NCBI RefSeq assembly: GCF_000315625.1
Contig: NW_005434637.1
Location: forward strand, 188,054 to 218,053
Length of the DNA: 30,000 nucleotides
Direction of reading: 5' to 3'
DNA from: Guillardia theta CCMP2712
Taxonomy: Eukaryota; Cryptophyceae; Pyrenomonadales; Geminigeraceae
Shown: piece by piece, positions 1 through 12,418 of the stretch
Layout: each line of letters starts with the position of its first letter
How positions within the stretch are numbered: the stretch's first letter is position 1
Program-made: the position numbers and the translations under genes
The notes under the pieces: model-generated
Databases searched by the model: none
What the model was told of the DNA's origin: nothing
Seen by the model: the letters and a program-made list of their open reading frames with translations, nothing else

Positions 1-421
1 GGCTGCACTCAAGCTCCTCCCAGCTCTTCACGTCGGTCAAGCTGGTGAACCCGTGACTCCGACTACCTGCTTTCAACTTTTGATGTAGAATGCTACATAG
101 AGCGAGCTTGTTCCTTCAGAACAAGTCAATGGTGCTAGTCGAAACGAAGTTAGATTACCTGTTCCGCCAGCGATTCACCAATGACCATTGAAGGAACAAG
201 AACAGATTTGCAGCGAAGACGAAGAACCCAACAGTTCGTGTTGATACCCCAAGATATTTCCTCATCATACTGTCGTGACATTCGCTCTGAGGTTGCTCGT
301 TCACTTCGATTGAGACTTCCGTTCACTCCAAGTCGCACAACCTTCTCTCGTCCCTTACCGCAACGAGCACAAGGACTGTGCCGGGAGAGGAGAGCCAAGA
401 TGGATGTCTCAGTGTTGAACC

Positions 422-523
422 ATGCTCTCACTCTCCATGTTCACCGTCATGCTCGCACTTCTCCCCCTCTGCGCTTTCACCATCGCCCCCCTGGCCATCC
501 CGATGCCGTCATTCTTTTACTGA
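422..523 (+). other. Short hydrophobic open frame, doubtful
   Basis: A 33-codon frame from ATG at 422 to TGA at 521-523 encodes an almost wholly hydrophobic peptide that could be one membrane segment. It overlaps longer open frames on both strands (181-561 +, 150-431 -), and nothing decides between them. It could be a chance frame or the last exon of a gene that begins outside the window. The rest of 1-900 shows no gene I can support. Confidence 0.15.
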
Positions 524-640
524 TTGAGAACCTTGTGAATGGTCACCCACCCCTCAATTAGACAACCAACAGACGTGTGACCCCGTACTCAATAACTTTG
601 ACAAAAGTACCCTGATATGTTGTTGAAAAGGAATGCACAG

Positions 641-690
641 AGGGAGGAGGGAGGAGGGAGGAGGGAGGAGGGAGGAGGAGGGGAGAGAAG
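641..690 (+). repeat. Purine tandem repeat, unit AGGAGGG
   Basis: About five copies of a 7-bp AGGAGGG unit followed by a GGA-rich tail. The G runs of three, separated by AGGA, fit the G-quadruplex pattern on the plus strand. No gene function is inferred. Confidence 0.8.
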
Positions 691-895
691 AAAGGTTGAC
701 CCCCTTGCAGTTCTCCGGCGGCCATCCAGAAATTCTTGGCCCTTCCTGCCTTTGCTTACTTTCAATAAACTTCTCCTCCTCTCTTTCACCCTTAGCAACA
801 ACCCACACACTCTCCTTCATCTTTCTCTTCTTCATCCTGAGATCCCCTCAGCTCCTGTGCCTTCGGGTTGACATGAACGAGAGATCATGATTGAC

Positions 896-901
896 TTTAT
901 T
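896..901 (-). terminator. Possible polyadenylation signal AATAAA for the coiled-coil gene
   Basis: TTTATT on the plus strand reads AATAAA on the minus strand. It lies about 212 nt past the proposed stop of the minus-strand coiled-coil gene (1113). It is the first such hexamer I noticed downstream, so the assignment is only positional. Confidence 0.35.
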
Positions 902-1112
902 AACGAAAAAGATTGCTGGAGTGAATAGAAAATTGATGGGTATTGGTGGTGGTGATGATCATTGCGATGGTGATGGTGATGATTGAGATGAGGATGATGA
1001 TAATTGAGATGATGACGCGGATGATCGGTAGGAGAAATTTCAGCAGGAGAAATGCAACGAGAAGGAAGATGGAGAGCATAAGAGGACGCAATTAAGCAGA
1101 TGATAGTTTACA

Positions 1113-3220
1113 CTAGGAGGGATCGGAGAGAACGCTCCTGCTCATACTCCGAAAGCCCTCAGAGTGGCTGGAGCTGAAGATGTCGGAGAGAAACAAAGAC
1201 GTCTGCAGGAGTTGATTACGCGGAGGAGAGGTAAAACAGCAAGCATGCCATGCTTCTCCTCTCCCCTCCCTTCCCACTGTTTCTTCCTCCCTTCTCACCT
1301 GAGCCCCGTGCTCCCTCGCCCTCTCCTCCTCCAGCCTGCGCCTCCTCTTTGTTTCTTCAGCGAGTTTCTTCTTCAGATCTTCACAGGTCACAACCAAGCT
1401 CAAGATCTGCCGGCATAGTCCCTCCGAGTCTCCTCCTCCCTCCTGCTCCATTCTCAGCCCACCAACCTCCCCTTTCTTCCCCTTCACCTTCCGGGCGACT
1501 GCAGGAGAAACATGTGAGGTCTCAACGTCCCTCCTTCTCTCCGCAGCTGATCTCGCAGATGTCTGCTGCTTTTCCAGCTGCTGCTTCTCCCTCCTCCACG
1601 TTTCAGCCTGCCACACTCAGCTCAGCCCCACAGCCACAGCAAGGATGCTTGACCCGTTTGACGGCGGCCTCCAGGAGGGGTTCAACGCGATCAAGCTTGT
1701 CAAGAGCCTTGCCCGCCATTTTTCGGCATTCCTCCGCTTCCAGCTGGTAGCCAGCTGAGCGTTGTCGCAGGTCCTTGAGGTCTCGCAAGGCGTTCTCATG
1801 GTCCTCCATCATCCGCCATTGCGCCTCCTGCTGAGCTGCTAGCGTCTTCTCCTGCACCTAGAGTAAGCATGCAAGACGTGGAGGGCAGCAGGTCGGCGAG
1901 GAGGAGGGGAGAGGGAGGGAGCGAGAAGGAAGGAAGGGAAAAGGGGAAAGGGGGGAAAGAGGGAAGAAAGGAGGAAGGGAGGGAAGGAGATTTTGACCTT
2001 TTCAGTGTATGCCTTCAGGACGGCATTATGCTCCGATCGAAGTCGACGGATCTCATTGCACAAATCATCTACACATGGAAGTGTCATCACAAGATCTTGT
2101 TCTCCTGCCATGTGAAGCTCACCGAACTCCTCCATGACCTGTTGCACAGTTGAAGGGCTTCGATGACTTGTTCTGACGTCGAGGCTGTTCTCTTGAATGA
2201 CATCTCGCATTTTTGTCTTGAGGATCCCAAGTTCTATCTCTGAGCACTTTGCAATCTCCTCCTTCTCCCTTGCTGCCTCCTCCAACGCTCTCTTCAAGGC
2301 CTCGATCTCTTCCTTCAACGAGTCTTGCACCGTTCTCAGCGTCGCCTCCTCAACCTCCAACTCCACCTCCACCTCCTTCTCCTCTTCCTCCTCATCTTCA
2401 TAGATCGACTTCAGCAAGGAGCTCTGCAAACGACTCTCCTCAAACTCTCCCAAGGCGATTCCCATTGCTCTCGCGGTGACAGCAGCTCTCTCCTTCTCGC
2501 TCTTGTGGTCAAGGTGCAGCTTTCATTTTGCATTGGTGGTGGAGTGAACAAAAGATGTCAGATGCAAGGAAACACAGACATTAACAGTTTACAGACCTTC
2601 ATCCATGACGAGCTCATACTTCGCAGCTCTCTCTTCATCTCGCTCATCCACACGTCGACCTGGCTGATGGTGCCATACCACACCTGCAGAATAAACCGCA
2701 GCGCTTCATCCTCCATGGCGAAAAAGGACGAGATCATGCCTCTAACGTCTTGAATCATCACCCTGCAATCTTCGTACTCATCGAATGCCATCTCCAATGC
2801 TGCGAGGACACGCTGGATCCTGTTCTCTGCGTTCTTGTCTCGTTTGCACATCCTCTTGAAATGGAGATCCTCTAGTTTTCCCTCGAGAGCCAGCGAAGGG
2901 AGATCGTCCTCATCGCAGTCAAGATCACAAGACACAACTTGCTGGCGATGGAGGGAATGGCTCAGCATCTGCATCCTCTCAAGGTGTGACCTTTGGATCT
3001 GCCGCTGCGAAGACGACATTACGCTCTCCTCCAGTTGCACTTTCGATGTAGCAGAGGTGTGGTCAGGGGCGGAGGACAGAGTCATCGCAGGAGGAAAGAG
3101 AGGGCTCTCTCTCTTGCTCCTTCCTCTGAACGTAGTGAGAACTTCTGCAAACCTTCTCCTGACGCTTCGAGCCATGGCTTCGCATTTTTCTTCGCACGCC
3201 CCGAACGCATCGCCCACCAT
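1113..3220 (-). CDS. Coiled-coil protein of unknown function, five exons
   Basis: Proposed exons on the minus strand are 3220-2597, 2519-1998, 1857-1654, 1607-1299 and 1202-1113, giving about 582 residues. Every junction is in phase 0. Introns are 77, 140, 46 and 96 nt with GT-AG ends; the last has donor CAG|GTGAGAAG and acceptor CTGCAG. The ATG at 3220 is preceded in frame by TGA two codons upstream, which supports the start. Exon 1 encodes a helical region after a Ser/Pro-rich part. Exon 2 opens with charged heptad-like sequence including an acidic Glu/Val run. Exons 3 and 4 (AAQQEAQWRMMEDHENALRD, then EDLKKKLAEETKRRRRLEEE) look like continuous coiled coil. I do not recognise the family; a structural or cytoskeletal role is only a guess. 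The least certain junction is the 46-nt intron at 1608-1653: without it the protein stops at 1603 and loses the last two exons. Confidence 0.65.
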
Positions 3221-3378
3221 CGGTCACTACCAAAATCTGCAAGGCGGGTGAAATCGTAAGGGAGGGGTACATATTACTAGAGAAAAGTCTGAGCAAGGAG
3301 GGGTGGTGCTTTGAAAGATAAAAAGATTGACGATTTGAAAGCCGCACTCTAGAGCTACTACTACTACAAAACTTCTTT

Positions 3379-3454
3379 ACTCAAAGTTAAGTTAAAATTC
3401 AGTACTGTACGAGGACAATCAGGAGAGTCGAGGAGGCTTGACCCTGACACTGTC
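3379..3454 (+). repeat. Dispersed repeat, ACTCAAAGTTAAGTTAAA copy 1
   Basis: The 18-mer at 3379-3396 is followed by a tract running to the run GACACTGTC. That tract is nearly identical to 20317-20388, differing by a short insertion (ACTGT-like) after CAGTAC and a few bases. The element precedes the GC-rich island starting near 3630. This looks like the end of an interspersed element family. Confidence 0.8.
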
Positions 3455-3629
3455 CGATCGCACCGTACTGGCCACACGGCGAGCCTCAGAGAAGAGCCGC
3501 AAGCCTTGAAGAAAGACGGACAGCTCGGAGAACCAAACCTAATCCTGCCAACTGCTGTCCCCCAAAGCGGCTGCATTCAACTGCGGCGCGCAGGACGGAC
3601 AATTCACGGGAGTCCCGTTGACTCCGCCG

Positions 3630-3870
3630 ACTGTGACTCGCGGCCGGATGCGAGCCGGCCCGGGGCCTGCCGCCGCCGCCGCCGCCCCGGGCCCCGGCGG
3701 CAGTTCCCGAGAGTCCCGCCGAGGAGTCCGATACGACGGCCGGGCGCCGGATCCGATCGGACGGCCGCAGTCCGATCAGGCTATTTCAAGTTTGATCCGA
3801 TGATGATCGCCGCCATCGGCCGCATCCGATCGGATCGGACAGTGACCGTACAAGTGGGAGGGGCCGGGGC
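3630..3870. repeat. GC-rich island
   Basis: A block dominated by GGCCGG, CCGCC and GATCGG/CCGATC words, with repeated CGATCGGA-type half palindromes near 3750-3840. Open frames through it are low-complexity (Arg, Pro, Ala) and not convincing as genes. Similar islands occur at 15050-15240, 17215-17925 and 24515-24800. Confidence 0.7.
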
Positions 3871-4019
3871 AAATGTCACGGACTGAGGGATCATGATCAG
3901 TTTCAGCGGCCCGCCGGGTGGCACGGGCCAGCCATGCGTGTCAGTGAAGTAACCTGACTCCTTCAAGGTTAAAGTAGCGTGACGCGTCAGCACCTCATTG
4001 AAGTCACGAGGAAATTTAA

Positions 4020-4145
4020 TCGTACCCCCCAATATCACCTATCATAGACCCGTGGGCCGGAGACAACGAACGCCTTCTTGAATCTCCGTGATTTCTGACC
4101 AGTACCACCCTACCTCCTGAAAATCTGAATTATCACCCCTAGAAT
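4020..4145. repeat. Spacer with spaced ACCCC words
   Basis: Short runs of TACCCC, CACCC and ACCCCT recur at about 20-50 bp. The same style of sequence is found at 5870-6005, 21480-22030 and 24840-24950. No coding potential is seen. Confidence 0.4.
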
Positions 4146-4248
4146 AGAACGTTCGTTAGAGGCTTGTAGTAAAGATCACGGGGAAGTAGTAAGCCCCTGG
4201 TAGTTGAGATAAGGGTGCCAAGCAGGAAATCGGAGGTAGCTGCCGAAC

Positions 4249-4857
4249 ATGGAAGTTCTAGATGGAGGCGACGTGAACGGGTCGGGACAGGCTGGGGATG
4301 ACATGATGCAGATACAAGTCAACGAGATAGATGAGGAGATGCTTGCCTACATGGTCAAGCAGGTCGTAGTGGAGCAGACCAAACATCACAGGAAGTATGA
4401 GATTTTCTTCTTGTGGGTGTTCATGTGTTGTTGCTTCGTCACGATCGCTATCCTCCGGAAGCAAAGGCAAGAGCGCAGACTTACACAACGATGTCGTTCC
4501 CACCAGTTGGAAATCGACGAGGATGATCGTCAGGAAGAGGCACACGAAAGTCTTACGAGCTTGAAGAGACAGTGCAGTCCAAGGTGCAAGAAAGACAATT
4601 GTGATCCCACAAGAGAGTACTGTCCTGCGTTTCACAAGCAGCAGGATGACTTTCAAGTGTTGCATTATCTGTCTTCGCTATCTGGCAAGTTGCAGCAGAT
4701 GATGGATGAAAGTTACAATCACGACTATCGAAAGAAAGAGTTGAAGCCAAAACCACGATTGAACTCTACTACATCCCCCCGGCAAAAGACGGCAATCGCA
4801 AAACAACGAACCCCAGTCTCTGGCAGTTGTGTTCGTTGGTTGACAACATCTTTCTGA
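4249..4857 (+). CDS. Single-span membrane protein of unknown function
   Basis: An uninterrupted 202-residue frame from ATG to TGA. The first 50 residues are acidic and rich in Met and Gln. A hydrophobic segment at about residues 52-69 (FFLWVFMCCCFVTIAIL) is followed by a basic stretch (RKQRQERR). By the positive-inside rule the N-terminus would be outside or luminal and the tail cytosolic. The tail holds a Cys-rich patch (CSPRCKKDNCDP, then YCPAF) and ends in a basic, Ser/Thr/Pro-rich region. I recognise no family. The layout, a short N-terminus, one membrane span and a polar tail, resembles the unrelated-looking gene at 20845-21315. An intron inside the frame cannot be excluded, but the open length and uniform composition argue for one exon. 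Confidence 0.65.
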   Translation: MEVLDGGDVNGSGQAGDDMMQIQVNEIDEEMLAYMVKQVVVEQTKHHRKYEIFFLWVFMCCCFVTIAILRKQRQERRLTQRCRSHQLEIDEDDRQEEAHESLTSLKRQCSPRCKKDNCDPTREYCPAFHKQQDDFQVLHYLSSLSGKLQQMMDESYNHDYRKKELKPKPRLNSTTSPRQKTAIAKQRTPVSGSCVRWLTTSF

Positions 4858-6451
4858 TTTTGCTTCGTCATCGCCGACGTGCTTGTATTTCTAGTTTCTT
4901 ATCCAAGGCTCGCTGTCGACGCTGTTGCCATGATCGCCTACCACCTTATCATCGCAGATTGCAGCTGTAGCATCATTGTAAAGACCATTGACCTGTACTA
5001 GTGTCGATTAAACCCTTTCTGCTCCACTTGTTGTCTCCGAGTGTAAATCGGCTAATGGGATGATGGGAAGGAATTCGTAGCCCGACTCTCCTCTCTTGTT
5101 CTCCCATCATGTGCCCCTTTTCACCTCTTTGTCCTCCCATTCGCTTTTCAACATCAGTCCGGCCAACTCTTACTCCCATAAACCGAAAACACGAACATGG
5201 TTGGGGGGAAAACGTTCCATGAGAGGAGGGAAGGAAAAGAGAAGAATGCCTTGGTGTACAAGAGCTTCTACCACATTACCCATGCTCTTTGCGATGACCT
5301 CATGGAAAAACAAATTTCACGAGATTTGACCAACTACCGACTGTCCCTGCTGCTGATTGTGCGCGGGCTGCGGACGTTGTGATGAGGTACACGAATGACA
5401 TCGTCTATCATGATGAAGATTGTTTAATGCTTTGCTCCTCAAAATATCAATTTCCTCTCTCCTGCCCTTCTCTCTTCTCGGAATCCTCATTTGCTGCCTA
5501 CTCGTTTGCTTTCCATGCCTTCGATTTTGTTCACCAAATGCTCTACATTCTTACCTCACATTCATTTATCCTGCATCAGTTTAAGATTTTCCAGGCTTTT
5601 CATCAGTTTTACACGATGATCACTTGTGGTTTCCATACCATCCTATGGCTGACCTACTTTTTTCCTCGATTTTCTCTGCTGCCTCGCCATCCCGTCATCA
5701 CAGTCCCACTCCCTCTTATTCCATCTTCGTCCTTCCCAGTGCGTATCTTTAACTCTTCCTCTCTTCTCCTTCTCTTCCCCTCCTCCTCCTCCTCTCCTCT
5801 TCCTCTCTTCTCCTTCTCTTCTCCTTCTCTCCTCCTCTTCTCCCTCCCATTGCAGCTCTAGTTCGTCAACGGCTAACCCTCTACCCACCCACCCCCTATT
5901 GACCAAGCTTCTGAATCACCCTACCATACCTCCACCAGCAAAAAGTCTTCAAAGTACCCCTCATTTTTCCAAAACCACCCCCTTGATCACAACCTTCTGA
6001 ACCTTTGAATCAACGCATGGCGAGCGAGGGAGGGCAAGATATGGCAAGGAGACGAAGGCGGGAAGAGAGCAGAAAGAGGATGGAAGTGTATGCAAGAGAA
6101 AGAGTATGTGTGAATGAAGCTGTGATCAATGGTGAGCGAGCTATAGAGACAGTTGCCGAGCTATAGAGACAGTTGCCGAGGTCTTCATGGGAGAATGACA
6201 ACAAAATTTAGGCTGAAGTAAGCAAGCGAGGATTATAATCTATTAAGGAGCATCGATTGTCTCTGAGAGGAAATCTGAAAATGATGAGAATTCTAGAAGA
6301 GAAGAGGTAGAAAGGAAGAGGTATCAAACAGCCATTCATAGATTGCCTTGGTAAATCTCCATTGATGCAGGAGCCCTTTTACACGGCATCTTACCAGATT
6401 CATCTTTGTCTATAGGTGGGACTCCTTTAAACTTCCCTGGATCACATCAGA
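4858..6451. other. Gene-poor spacer, pyrimidine-rich
   Basis: No gene is supported here. The frame at 5379-5861 is long, but its second half is a CTTCTCC-type low-complexity tract (5740-5860). Around 5870-6005 lie ACCCC words about 15-25 bp apart, and 6141-6180 is a perfect tandem duplication. The last 100 bp before 6452 presumably hold the promoter and leader of the next gene; no clear TATA box was found. Confidence 0.5.
6141..6180 (+). repeat. Perfect tandem duplication of a 20-mer
   Basis: CTATAGAGACAGTTGCCGAG occurs twice head to tail (6141-6160 and 6161-6180), and the preceding CGAG at 6137-6140 extends the match. This looks like a recent small duplication in the spacer before the SPATA4-like gene. 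Confidence 0.95.
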
Positions 6452-8968
6452 ATGTCTGGCCTGTCCAGAGACATCTTGAAATGGATCCAGAGCTTGGACT
6501 TGTCATACTCGGTCAAGAATGTCAAGAGAGATTTCTCGAATGGTTTTCTTGTAGCCGAAATCTTCTCTCGATACTTCCCTCACGATGTTCCAATGCATTC
6601 TTACGACAATGGGATGAGCTTGCAGAAAAAGCTGGCGAACTGGGACCTTCTGCAGAAGTTCTTCATGAAGAAAGGAGTTCCGATCTCACGAGAAATGATC
6701 GATCAAGTGATACACTGCAAAGACAACGCATCCATTCCCCTCCTCGAGACGATCTACACCTGCCTGACAAGCAAGAAAGTGCAGAACGTGAAAGCGAAGA
6801 ACGAGGACGAGCTGATCCCTCCGTTTGCTCGCGCGACTGCGAGCTCGGCGATCAAGGAGAGCATTAAGGACACAGAGCTGGTGACTACGTTGCAGGACGA
6901 GAACACGAGCAAGAACAGAACAGCTGAGCTGCTCAACGACCACAACAAGACTCTGAGAAACGAGCGCATCCTCGAGCCGGGGAGATTCACGACAACCTCC
7001 CCTAAGAAGAGTCAGCGCGTTCCCCCTCGCCCGATGCCGTCGGAGGTGCCGCAGGGGCAGATCGAGTTCAAGGAGGTGCAGGTCCGAACCATCGACAGGA
7101 ACGTGACCCAGCTGAGGGCGAGCAGAGACGTCAACGGGACGATGAACCAGTCGAGCATAGGGGACTCGAAGATGTCGGAGGAGGCAGAGACGAAGGCGCT
7201 CTCGGTCAAGCCGATCACCAAGCAACTCAACGAGATCGTGAAGAAGTGTATGGGGGAGGGGGGCGTGAAGGGTGCCGAGGGCTCCAAGGACGCTATCGTC
7301 GTCTTTCTCGACATGCTCTTGTCCTCCAAGGACCCGAACATGGAGGCAGCTGCGTCGCTTGTCTTCGACACGATCATCAGCGAGTGCGATGAGCTTGTCA
7401 ACGCCTTCCTTGCCTCCCCCAAGGAGTTCTGGAGGCTGTTTGCGCTGTTCAACAGCGTCTTCTTCTCTCCTGAGAACTCCCTCGCGTTCTCTCATGGCCT
7501 GCAGCTCTTCTGCGAGATCGGGCAGCGGATGACAGCACAGGATCCCTTCCTCGCCTGCGGTCTCTTCGGCGACTACGGCATCCCCAAGATCGTGCCTCTC
7601 CTCAAGACGAAGCCCTCGAAGCGCAGGAGCCTGTTGAGCATGATGTACTGCTTCTGCGAGACGTCGATGCACCTGAGGATGATCAAGGCCCTTCAGGACG
7701 GGCTGGAGGACATGACGTGCTTCCTGCAGTGCGTCGTTGTCCTGATGCACCTTGAGACTTCCTTCACCGATGACCTCCTCGACCTCTACATCTACTACGC
7801 CATGACGGGCCTCGGGCAGCAGTCTGCCTCGCTCCGTGCTGCGGCTCTGTCGATGATCGTGATTGTGGTGGAGCAGCAGTATCCCCTGGTGATCCCGATG
7901 CTGGACAAGCTCGAGCTCTTGCGCGATGATGGATGGTGGGAGGTGTCAGCGCAGCTTGTCCGTGTGTGCGCTGCCATCCTGTCCATGTTGAGAAGCGGAG
8001 AGACAGAGGAGAATGGCGCCATCTGCGGACGAGTGTACAACCTGACGGAAAGTATCCTCTTCTCTTGCCGCTCTCCTCTAGTCAAGAAGATCGCCGTATC
8101 GAGCTTGGCTCCTGTGCTGGAAGAGCATGCTTCGCTCAAGGACATGTACAGAGATGTTCTCCTCTCGCTCAACGAACGAGATTTCTCCGCTGTCATGTCT
8201 ACGCCCAAAGATCAGCAGCAGTACATGCTGGGCAGCTCTCTGCAGTACATGCAAGCAGCGTCTCCGTTGACGCTCCTACCTCCCCTCATGGTCGCGCAGA
8301 CCCTTGCAATGAAGATCAAGGAGAGCGAGCTTGAGAATCTGGAGCCGGAGCATGTGTATATCCTCTTATCCGTTCTCGACGCTCCCTTCCACGAGGAGGA
8401 GCAGGACGCCTGGGCCAAGATCCTTGAGGTCTTCACCTTGTTTGACCCTCTCGCTCTTTCTTCTCATGGCCATCGTGGCAGGACCTGGAGCTGCACGTGT
8501 ACGTCGCTCTAGCCGACGAGGAGCTCTGCACTGACATCGTCACTGTGATCCAGAAGTGGGTCACCTCCCTTGGACCTCGAGCCTCCAAGGTGAAGATCGA
8601 CATGAATCTGTGCAAGGAGACGAGCTGACTTTCTCCTCTTCCTCCTCCTCCTCCTCCTCCTCCTCCTCCTCCTCCTCCTCCTGTTTATACTTCTCCTTCT
8701 CCTCACAGACTTTCACAACGTTGGGCAAGTCTCTCAAGCTCATCTTCACGCCCGAAGGCGAGTCAAGCAGTCCTGCTGCATGCCAAGATGCGGCGATGAA
8801 CCTGCTGGGACTCCTCAGGCAGGAGGTACAAGCTCCTCCTTCACCCTCTGCTCCCTGGGCTGACACATGTGGCAGGAGTCTGTAAAGCAGGAGCTGGACA
8901 CGGTTCTCAAATCGATCAAGTCAGACTTCCAGGGAACAAATCTTGAAGGCTATCTTGACCAGCTATAG
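6452..8968 (+). CDS. SPATA4-like: SPATA4-like CH-domain protein with long helical C-terminus
   Basis: Proposed exons are 6452-8428, 8482-8589, 8709-8825 and 8876-8968, giving 764 residues. All junctions are phase 0, with introns of 53, 119 and 50 nt. The second intron holds a TCC microsatellite used as its pyrimidine tract. Residues 1 to about 110 match the calponin-homology-like domain of the sperm/flagellar SPATA4 and SPEF1 group: LSRDILKWIQSLDLS, then RDFSNGFLVAEIFSRYFP, then a Trp-containing core (LANWDLLQKF) and IHCKD. A polar linker (about 110-260) rich in Arg, Ser and Thr follows. The rest is long, Leu-rich and helical, resembling armadillo/HEAT-type repeats. Human SPATA4 is about 305 residues, so this protein has a much longer tail. 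By family, a role in the axoneme or on microtubules is expected. Reading without introns would end the protein at 8512 in a Ser/Cys-rich tail, which is less likely. Confidence 0.85.
8634..8682 (+). repeat. TCC microsatellite inside an intron
   Basis: About fourteen to fifteen TCC units lie within intron 8590-8708 of the SPATA4-like gene, just upstream of its CCTCACAG acceptor. The repeat extends the polypyrimidine tract. Confidence 0.95.
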
Positions 8969-8984
8969 ATGTACAATCTCCTTG

Positions 8985-8990
8985 TTTATT
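8985..8990 (-). terminator. Polyadenylation signal for the Siva-like gene
   Basis: The plus strand reads TTTATT, hence AATAAA on the minus strand, about 70 nt past the stop at 9059. It lies only 17 bp beyond the stop of the convergent SPATA4-like gene, so the two 3' ends must share a very short spacer. Confidence 0.6.
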
Positions 8991-9058
8991 TTTTTTTAAT
9001 ACAGGCTCCAGAATTGAAACTGGTCTCGCTAAAAGAAAGAATGTCATGCCAGTTTCTA

Positions 9059-11314
<2,256 letters not shown>

Positions 11315-11965
11315 ATGACGAGCAGATCGTTGTTTCATTCGCGGTTCAATGATGATGGGTCCATAACAAGGTCTGCACCTGTTCACGTTCAACCCAAGAC
11401 TTCAAACTTCTCTTCCCTTTCCACAATGATGAGCATCATGATGGAAGACAGCATCTGGCTTGATCGGCACCAGAATGAGGTCCTGCAGAAGCGCAAGGCA
11501 GCTTCCTGCGGGACCAAGATCGAAGTGTTGGATGAAGAGGACAGCGCGCGTCCTTCAGCATCGTCTGCTGCAGAGCTTGAGAGTCAGTTCAACATGGACT
11601 TTGTTCCTCCTGCCGAGAACCATTTTGTCATCGACGAGTTCGTGAGGGGGGAGAGGAGCACAGCGACGGAGAAGACCATGGGGCTTATCATGCGGTTTAC
11701 GCACACGACGGGATGCCCTCCACTTGCTGGGAAGAGACGAATTGAGGATGAGCAGAACTCATCTGCAGTGAAGAAAAGAGCTACACGTGACGAGCAGTCG
11801 AGACGTTCCTCGTCGTTTGAGGACCTGGGACTCGACCATTGCATGCTTGATGGAGTGGAGGAGGATCTTGCTGGAGAAGCAAGTCTTTCTGCCACGTTGA
11901 AGGGGATGCGTTCTAGTGAGTGCTCACATTGTGTTGACGTTACGATCCTCAAGAAAGTAGATTAG
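11315..11965 (+). CDS. Uncharacterised 216-residue protein
   Basis: A single-exon frame from ATG at 11315 to TAG, followed by AATAAA at 12022-12027. The protein is rich in Ser, Asp and Glu with no membrane segment. It contains KRKAASCGTK, a central block (FNMDFVPPAENHFVIDEF) that could be an ordered motif, a possible nuclear-localisation-type stretch (GKRRIEDE, then KKRATRDEQSRR), and a late SECSHC pair of cysteines. It looks like a regulatory, possibly nuclear, protein, but I recognise no domain. GC-balanced codons and the downstream poly(A) signal support its being real. The single ATG near a TGTA leader is the only plausible start. Confidence 0.65.
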   Translation: MTSRSLFHSRFNDDGSITRSAPVHVQPKTSNFSSLSTMMSIMMEDSIWLDRHQNEVLQKRKAASCGTKIEVLDEEDSARPSASSAAELESQFNMDFVPPAENHFVIDEFVRGERSTATEKTMGLIMRFTHTTGCPPLAGKRRIEDEQNSSAVKKRATRDEQSRRSSSFEDLGLDHCMLDGVEEDLAGEASLSATLKGMRSSECSHCVDVTILKKVD

Positions 11966-12021
11966 GGAGTGCAGTCGCAAGGTTGCAATCCTGATGTTTC
12001 CAATTATGTCGAATAGATCAC

Positions 12022-12027
12022 AATAAA
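12022..12027 (+). terminator. Polyadenylation signal AATAAA
   Basis: The hexamer lies 57 nt past the stop of the 216-residue gene and is followed by an A-rich stretch. It fits the 3' end of that gene. Confidence 0.6.
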
Positions 12028-12418
12028 ACAATGAAAGTCGAATGCTTCATGAGATTCATTGTTACTGTTAAAGTGCTAGGATTAACCTGATGCGACATAT
12101 CGCGGTCACCAGGGCCTGGTAGCTCTCACACACGGGTGCGACATGTTGGTTCCACTCGCATCCTGGACATCAACGTCATCGTGATGAAGACGACAAGGAA
12201 TCAAGTACATCTTGTTTCTTTGCCTTGACTTTGTCATACATGATCTGGAACAGCATGTCAGATCGCAAAGAGCTGCAGAAGTGATCTGCAGCTACGAACA
12301 TCATGCATCAGGATATTGCTGGTTTTCCCTTTTGCCGACTCAGCGTAGAAAGTCTCTCCAGTGAAAGGATCAGCCGTGATGCGATGTCTCCCATGACCTT
12401 AATTGCATGCACAGTCAG

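Noticed and set aside
5379-5861. 160-codon plus-strand frame
   Set aside because: The second half is pyrimidine low-complexity sequence and the first half has biased Phe/Ser/Leu composition with no recognisable motif or 3' signal.
6686-7750. 354-codon minus-strand frame
   Set aside because: It lies antisense to the SPATA4-like exon and mirrors its codon bias; Leu/Arg/His-rich composition is typical of a shadow frame.
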